The notes under the pieces were generated by a model, which had not been told where the DNA came from, searched no databases, and was given only the letters and a program-made list of their open reading frames with translations. The position numbers were made by a program, and so were the translations under genes. A stretch of 64,000 nucleotides of DNA from Populus alba. Lineage: Eukaryota; Streptophyta; Magnoliopsida; Malpighiales; Salicaceae. Of the stretch, positions 60,614 to 64,000 are shown piece by piece; position 1 is the first letter of the stretch, and every line of letters begins with the position of its first letter. The stretch covers positions 21,644,169 to 21,708,168 of the forward strand of contig NC_133288.1 of the NCBI RefSeq assembly GCF_005239225.2, written 5' to 3'.

Positions 60614-63600
60614 ATGGGAAGATCCACTTCCTGTTTCAAAATAATCTCCTGCGGCAGCGATTCTGCTGGGAGAGATGATCTTCAACTCCCTGAGGTATCT
60701 GACTGGTCAACCATGATCACTTTCTTTGTCCTTCTACTGTTTTGTTTCTATGTTCGGCTACTTCTGTATTATACCTGTCACTTGTTGTGAGTTTGAGTGG
60801 TGATTTTTGAGCTAAATTCGTGGATTTGTAGCTATGAGATGGTGGTTGTTGCTAATTTCGTTCTGTTTTTGTTTGGTGCTGAGAAATTGTTGGAAATAGT
60901 AAGTAATGTGTGAGCGTGTCAAAGATCCTATAAACTTTGAATTTTCGTTCCATGAAGTTTGATGTGTAACGGTCATGAAATCTTAATTACTGTGTCTATT
61001 AAAATCATAGAATGTTGCAGAAATTTGTTGCCGCTGTTTGTTCTTAATCACGATTATTAAATCTTTTATATTTGATTCAGTTAAGGTATATTCAAGCTAA
61101 TTTAATTTGTAACTAGTAAATGTAGTATGGCATGATGATTTTTGACTGATTCAAGTTTGAACTAGGATGGACACACGTAAGATCCATGGATATGGATGAC
61201 TGAAATCATGGATGACTCAAGGAAATTCTGTGGATCATGGGTTGCAATTTGCAATTGCCGGTGTCGATCAGGCATTATAAGATTTTCCTTGGTTGAAAAA
61301 TGTCTATTTTATATGAATTCTATTGGTTTCTAAGCCTACAAGGCTTTTTGAGAAGTGATTCACCATCAGGAGTTACAGATACAGGTTGGAGTAAAAGGAA
61401 GTCTGTCTTAATGTAGTATCAGTTAGATGATGTTATTTAAATTTCATTTCAGAGCAAGGGTTCAAGTGACAAGCGTGGATGGAGTTTCCGGAAGAAATCT
61501 GCCCGTCATCGAGTTCTCAGCAACACTATCATTTCAGAAACCACCCCTTCTTCGGTGGACAAGGAGAGTCCAGAATCCACAAATCTAAACTTCCAACAAC
61601 CAGGCATTCCTCCTGCTCCAGATAAAATTGCTGTGATACAATGCACTGATGAGAAACCACAGCTGTCAGAGAAACCACAGCTGTCTGAGAAACCACAGCT
61701 GTCAGAGAAGTCACAGTTATCTGCTTCAACAGAACAGGAATTACCAGAGACCATTGTTGTAACCAAGGATGAAAATGAAGTTGATGACCATGTGGATGAG
61801 TCTGTTGTTATTGTCATACAGGCTGCTGTCAGGGGTTTTTTGGTAATTTTATTGTGGTTAAGGAAATGTTTGATAATGGAGCATGCTTGTTGGTAATTTT
61901 TCTTATTCACACTTCTTCACAACTGTCTTCCAGGCTCAAAAAGAACTCCTCAAGCTTAAATATGTTGTTAAGTTGCAAGCGGCTGTACGCGGTCACCTTG
62001 TCAGGCAGCATGCCATTGGAACCCTACGTTGTGTTCAGGCCATTGTTAAAATGCAAGCTCTTGTCCGTTCTCGTCGTGCTCGTTTGTGGGACGAGCAGGT
62101 TGGTGGGAAGCATGGCAATCCTATATCCAATACCTTGGTAATGCTACTCAACTCAAATAAGTTTGTTTTAAGAAAATGTCTCTGCTTTCACAAAGGTTTC
62201 TGCTTAAGGGTTCTCGTTGACAATAATCTGGCACAACCCCCTGGCCAAATGAAATAGCTAGGTCTTCAAAACTTTCTTCCTGATCCTAAATCTTGCATTC
62301 CATATCAATGTTCTCACTCGGATAGTATTGCTTTGGTTCTAAAGACATCTTTGGAATATAATAGAAAATCGTGAATTCTTCAAAGGCAAGTATGAATTGA
62401 CATCCTAAACCAATGTTTCAAGGTGTTTACTTGGAGGTTAATGAGTTACCTTAGGATCTCCAGAAACTTTTCTTTTCAATTCTAGTTATTGCATTATTCC
62501 CACTATAAGTGATAGCTATCGTAAAATCTACATGTAGGAGAATTTTCTGCCCTCCTGTTGTTAAGGAGGAAGATCAACATATATTCTAATGCTTTTGGTA
62601 AAAGAATCTGTTTATACACTTCATGGACTGCAATTCTCTTCCTGAATCATCAGTCTCATACAATTATTCTTTCCCTTTTGCTTTCAGCAGAAGGAAAGCT
62701 CGGTAAGCAAACCAACCACAACATACATTTCCATTGAGAAGCTGCTTAGAAATAGTTTCGCTCATCAGGTATGGAAAAATGGATGCCTTTTGCTGTGTAT
62801 TTTGCAACTGAGTTTATGTCGCTTATCCAAAAATACCGACCTTTTGCTTTGAATTAAAGCTGATGGAGTCAACACCGAAGAGGAAGCCTATCCGCATCAA
62901 GTGTGATTCTTCTAAACCTAACTCTGGCTGGAAATGGTTGGAGAGGTGGATGTCTGTTTCATCAGCAGAACCAACACCCAGACCAGATTTAATAACTGAA
63001 CAACTAGAAATAGAGAAGAGTGAGAATGTTACCTCTCCAATGCAAACTAGAGCCCCACCTGAAGGATTCTGCGAGTTGGGAGATTCAAAATCTAATATGG
63101 AGGAAATTGTTTTGCCATCTGAAAGTGAAGAGAATATGATAAAATCTGATGCGTCTGACTTCAAGTTTCAGGTGTGCCATCCAAACTCCCCTTTAGCAGG
63201 AGATATTTTGGAGCAGCCTCAACCTGAGATGATTGGTAAATCTGACGCAGAAGAAACCTCAATAACTATAAATTCGCTTCTGAATCAAACTGTTGAATCT
63301 GAAGTGAATTATAAAACAGTGACTGATTCTCTTCCTTGTAAGCAAGAATTAGAAGGTGAACAACCTGATCAACCCAAACAATCTATGAAAAGGGAAGCGG
63401 CTGAACAATTGGATACTGAAGAAAAGGAGTTTGTGTATGGATCAATGAAGGCAAGCAATCCTGCTTTCATTGCTTCCCAGACAAAATTCGAGGGGCTGAG
63501 TTCAACAGCCAGTTTGAATAGATCATCTAGTTCTTCGCATCAAGATAGTGGAATTGAATCAAACACAGACATATCTGGGATAGATACTGAATTAAGGACA

Positions 63601-64000
63601 AAGGAGCTTGACATGACAGAAAACTCAGTCTCCCACATTTCAAGGGTGCAATATGGTGGCTCTGAATGTGGTACTGAACTTTCTGTTACTTCCACTCTTG
63701 ATTCACCTGATGCTTTTGAAGTTGGAGCTGCAGAACTTGAGCATGAAGCCAAAGTTTCAGAGGAAGAAACTTGTAATCCTAACAGAGCAAAAGACCAGGA
63801 CATCAAAGACAAGGATTCATCCAAGGATCCAGTTTCTAATTTGTCTCACGTGAATCAGCCTGAAAAACTTGAGGTCGTCAAAGGTGAATCAGCAAATGCA
63901 ATTGTTGTTGCTGATTCCACACAGGAGGAGATGAATCCAGAGAGAAGTGTATCCGATGTCCAGAGAGAGCTGAACTCTGAGACTGGTGGTCCAGCATATA
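60614..64000 (+). CDS. IQD32: IQ67-domain protein, IQD32-like (partial, runs off the window)
   Basis: Five exons visible: 60614-60694, 61453-61842, 61934-62137, 62688-62768 (acceptor CAGCAG) and 62860 to beyond 64000. All junctions are phase 0. IQD proteins bind calmodulin and often sit on microtubules or at the nucleus. The N-terminus MGRSTSCFKIISCGSDSAGR and SDKRGWSFRKKSARHR match IQD32 types. The IQ67 domain spans about residues 145-205 across the exon 2-3 border. The first IQ motif (IQAAVRGFLAQ) has Gln at the final Arg position; the second (LQAAVRGHLVR) is normal; then come RCVQAIVKMQALVRSRRAR repeats. Residues 94-117 are four EKPQLS-type hexapeptides from 18-bp tandem repeats. From residue 253 the protein is long, acidic and Ser/Glu-rich, as in IQD32 relatives. 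The C-terminus is outside the window. Confidence 0.92.

Noticed and set aside
61506..61910. 134-codon minus-strand frame with a Cys-Gly-Phe-Ser repeat
   Set aside because: It is the antisense reading of the EKPQLS minisatellite in IQD32.

Overview
The window is nuclear DNA of a flowering plant, most likely a eudicot and by overall look a poplar or other Salicaceae species. Reasons: GT-AG introns, very AT-rich spacers, plant-only families (BPC, IQD, plant-type GLOX, LDL3), a plant-type histone H3.3, and many copies of short AT-rich terminal-inverted-repeat elements. The genus is inferred, not tested. There is no prokaryotic, plasmid or CRISPR content.

Layout. 1-2.6 kb: first coding exon of an LDL3-type histone demethylase (minus strand, continuing off the left edge). 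2.6-15 kb: AT-rich spacer with several MITE-like elements, one clean solo LTR (7148-7632) and a larger palindrome-rich DNA element (12.9-14.0 kb). 15.1-22 kb: two intronless secreted copper-radical oxidase genes (GLOX type) in direct tandem; the duplicated unit includes promoter and 3' flank. 23.5-26.1 kb: an orphan exon-like fragment, a four-exon histone H3.3 gene (minus) and a small four-helix TMEM42-type membrane protein (plus), the last two head to head. 30.1-33.2 kb: a BPC6-type GAGA-binding transcription factor with a long intron in its 5' leader. 34.5-35.1 kb: two box C/D snoRNAs on the minus strand behind a shared TATA box. 35.6-37.1 kb: a decayed tandem array. 38.3-44.7 kb: a 16-exon RCC2/TD-60-like gene. 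45.4-48.4 kb: two broken CYP71-type P450 copies. 52.3-53.7 kb: a decayed L1-type LINE. 60.4-64 kb: an IQD32-type calmodulin-binding protein running off the right edge.

The genes form no pathway or operon. Three act on chromatin or its readout (LDL3, H3.3, BPC6), RCC2 and IQD relate to the cytoskeleton and signalling, and the GLOX pair makes hydrogen peroxide in the cell wall. Every multi-exon model given here was checked for reading phase by hand: H3.3 gives exactly 136 aa, RCC2 537 aa, BPC6 335 aa and TMEM42-like 120 aa.

I did not find a wholly new system. The items most worth checking are the unlabelled snoRNA pair, the mosaic GLOX duplication, upstream ORFs in the BPC6 and IQD leaders, a GC-AG intron in RCC2, and a 61-nt perfect cruciform inside a three-copy DNA element family.
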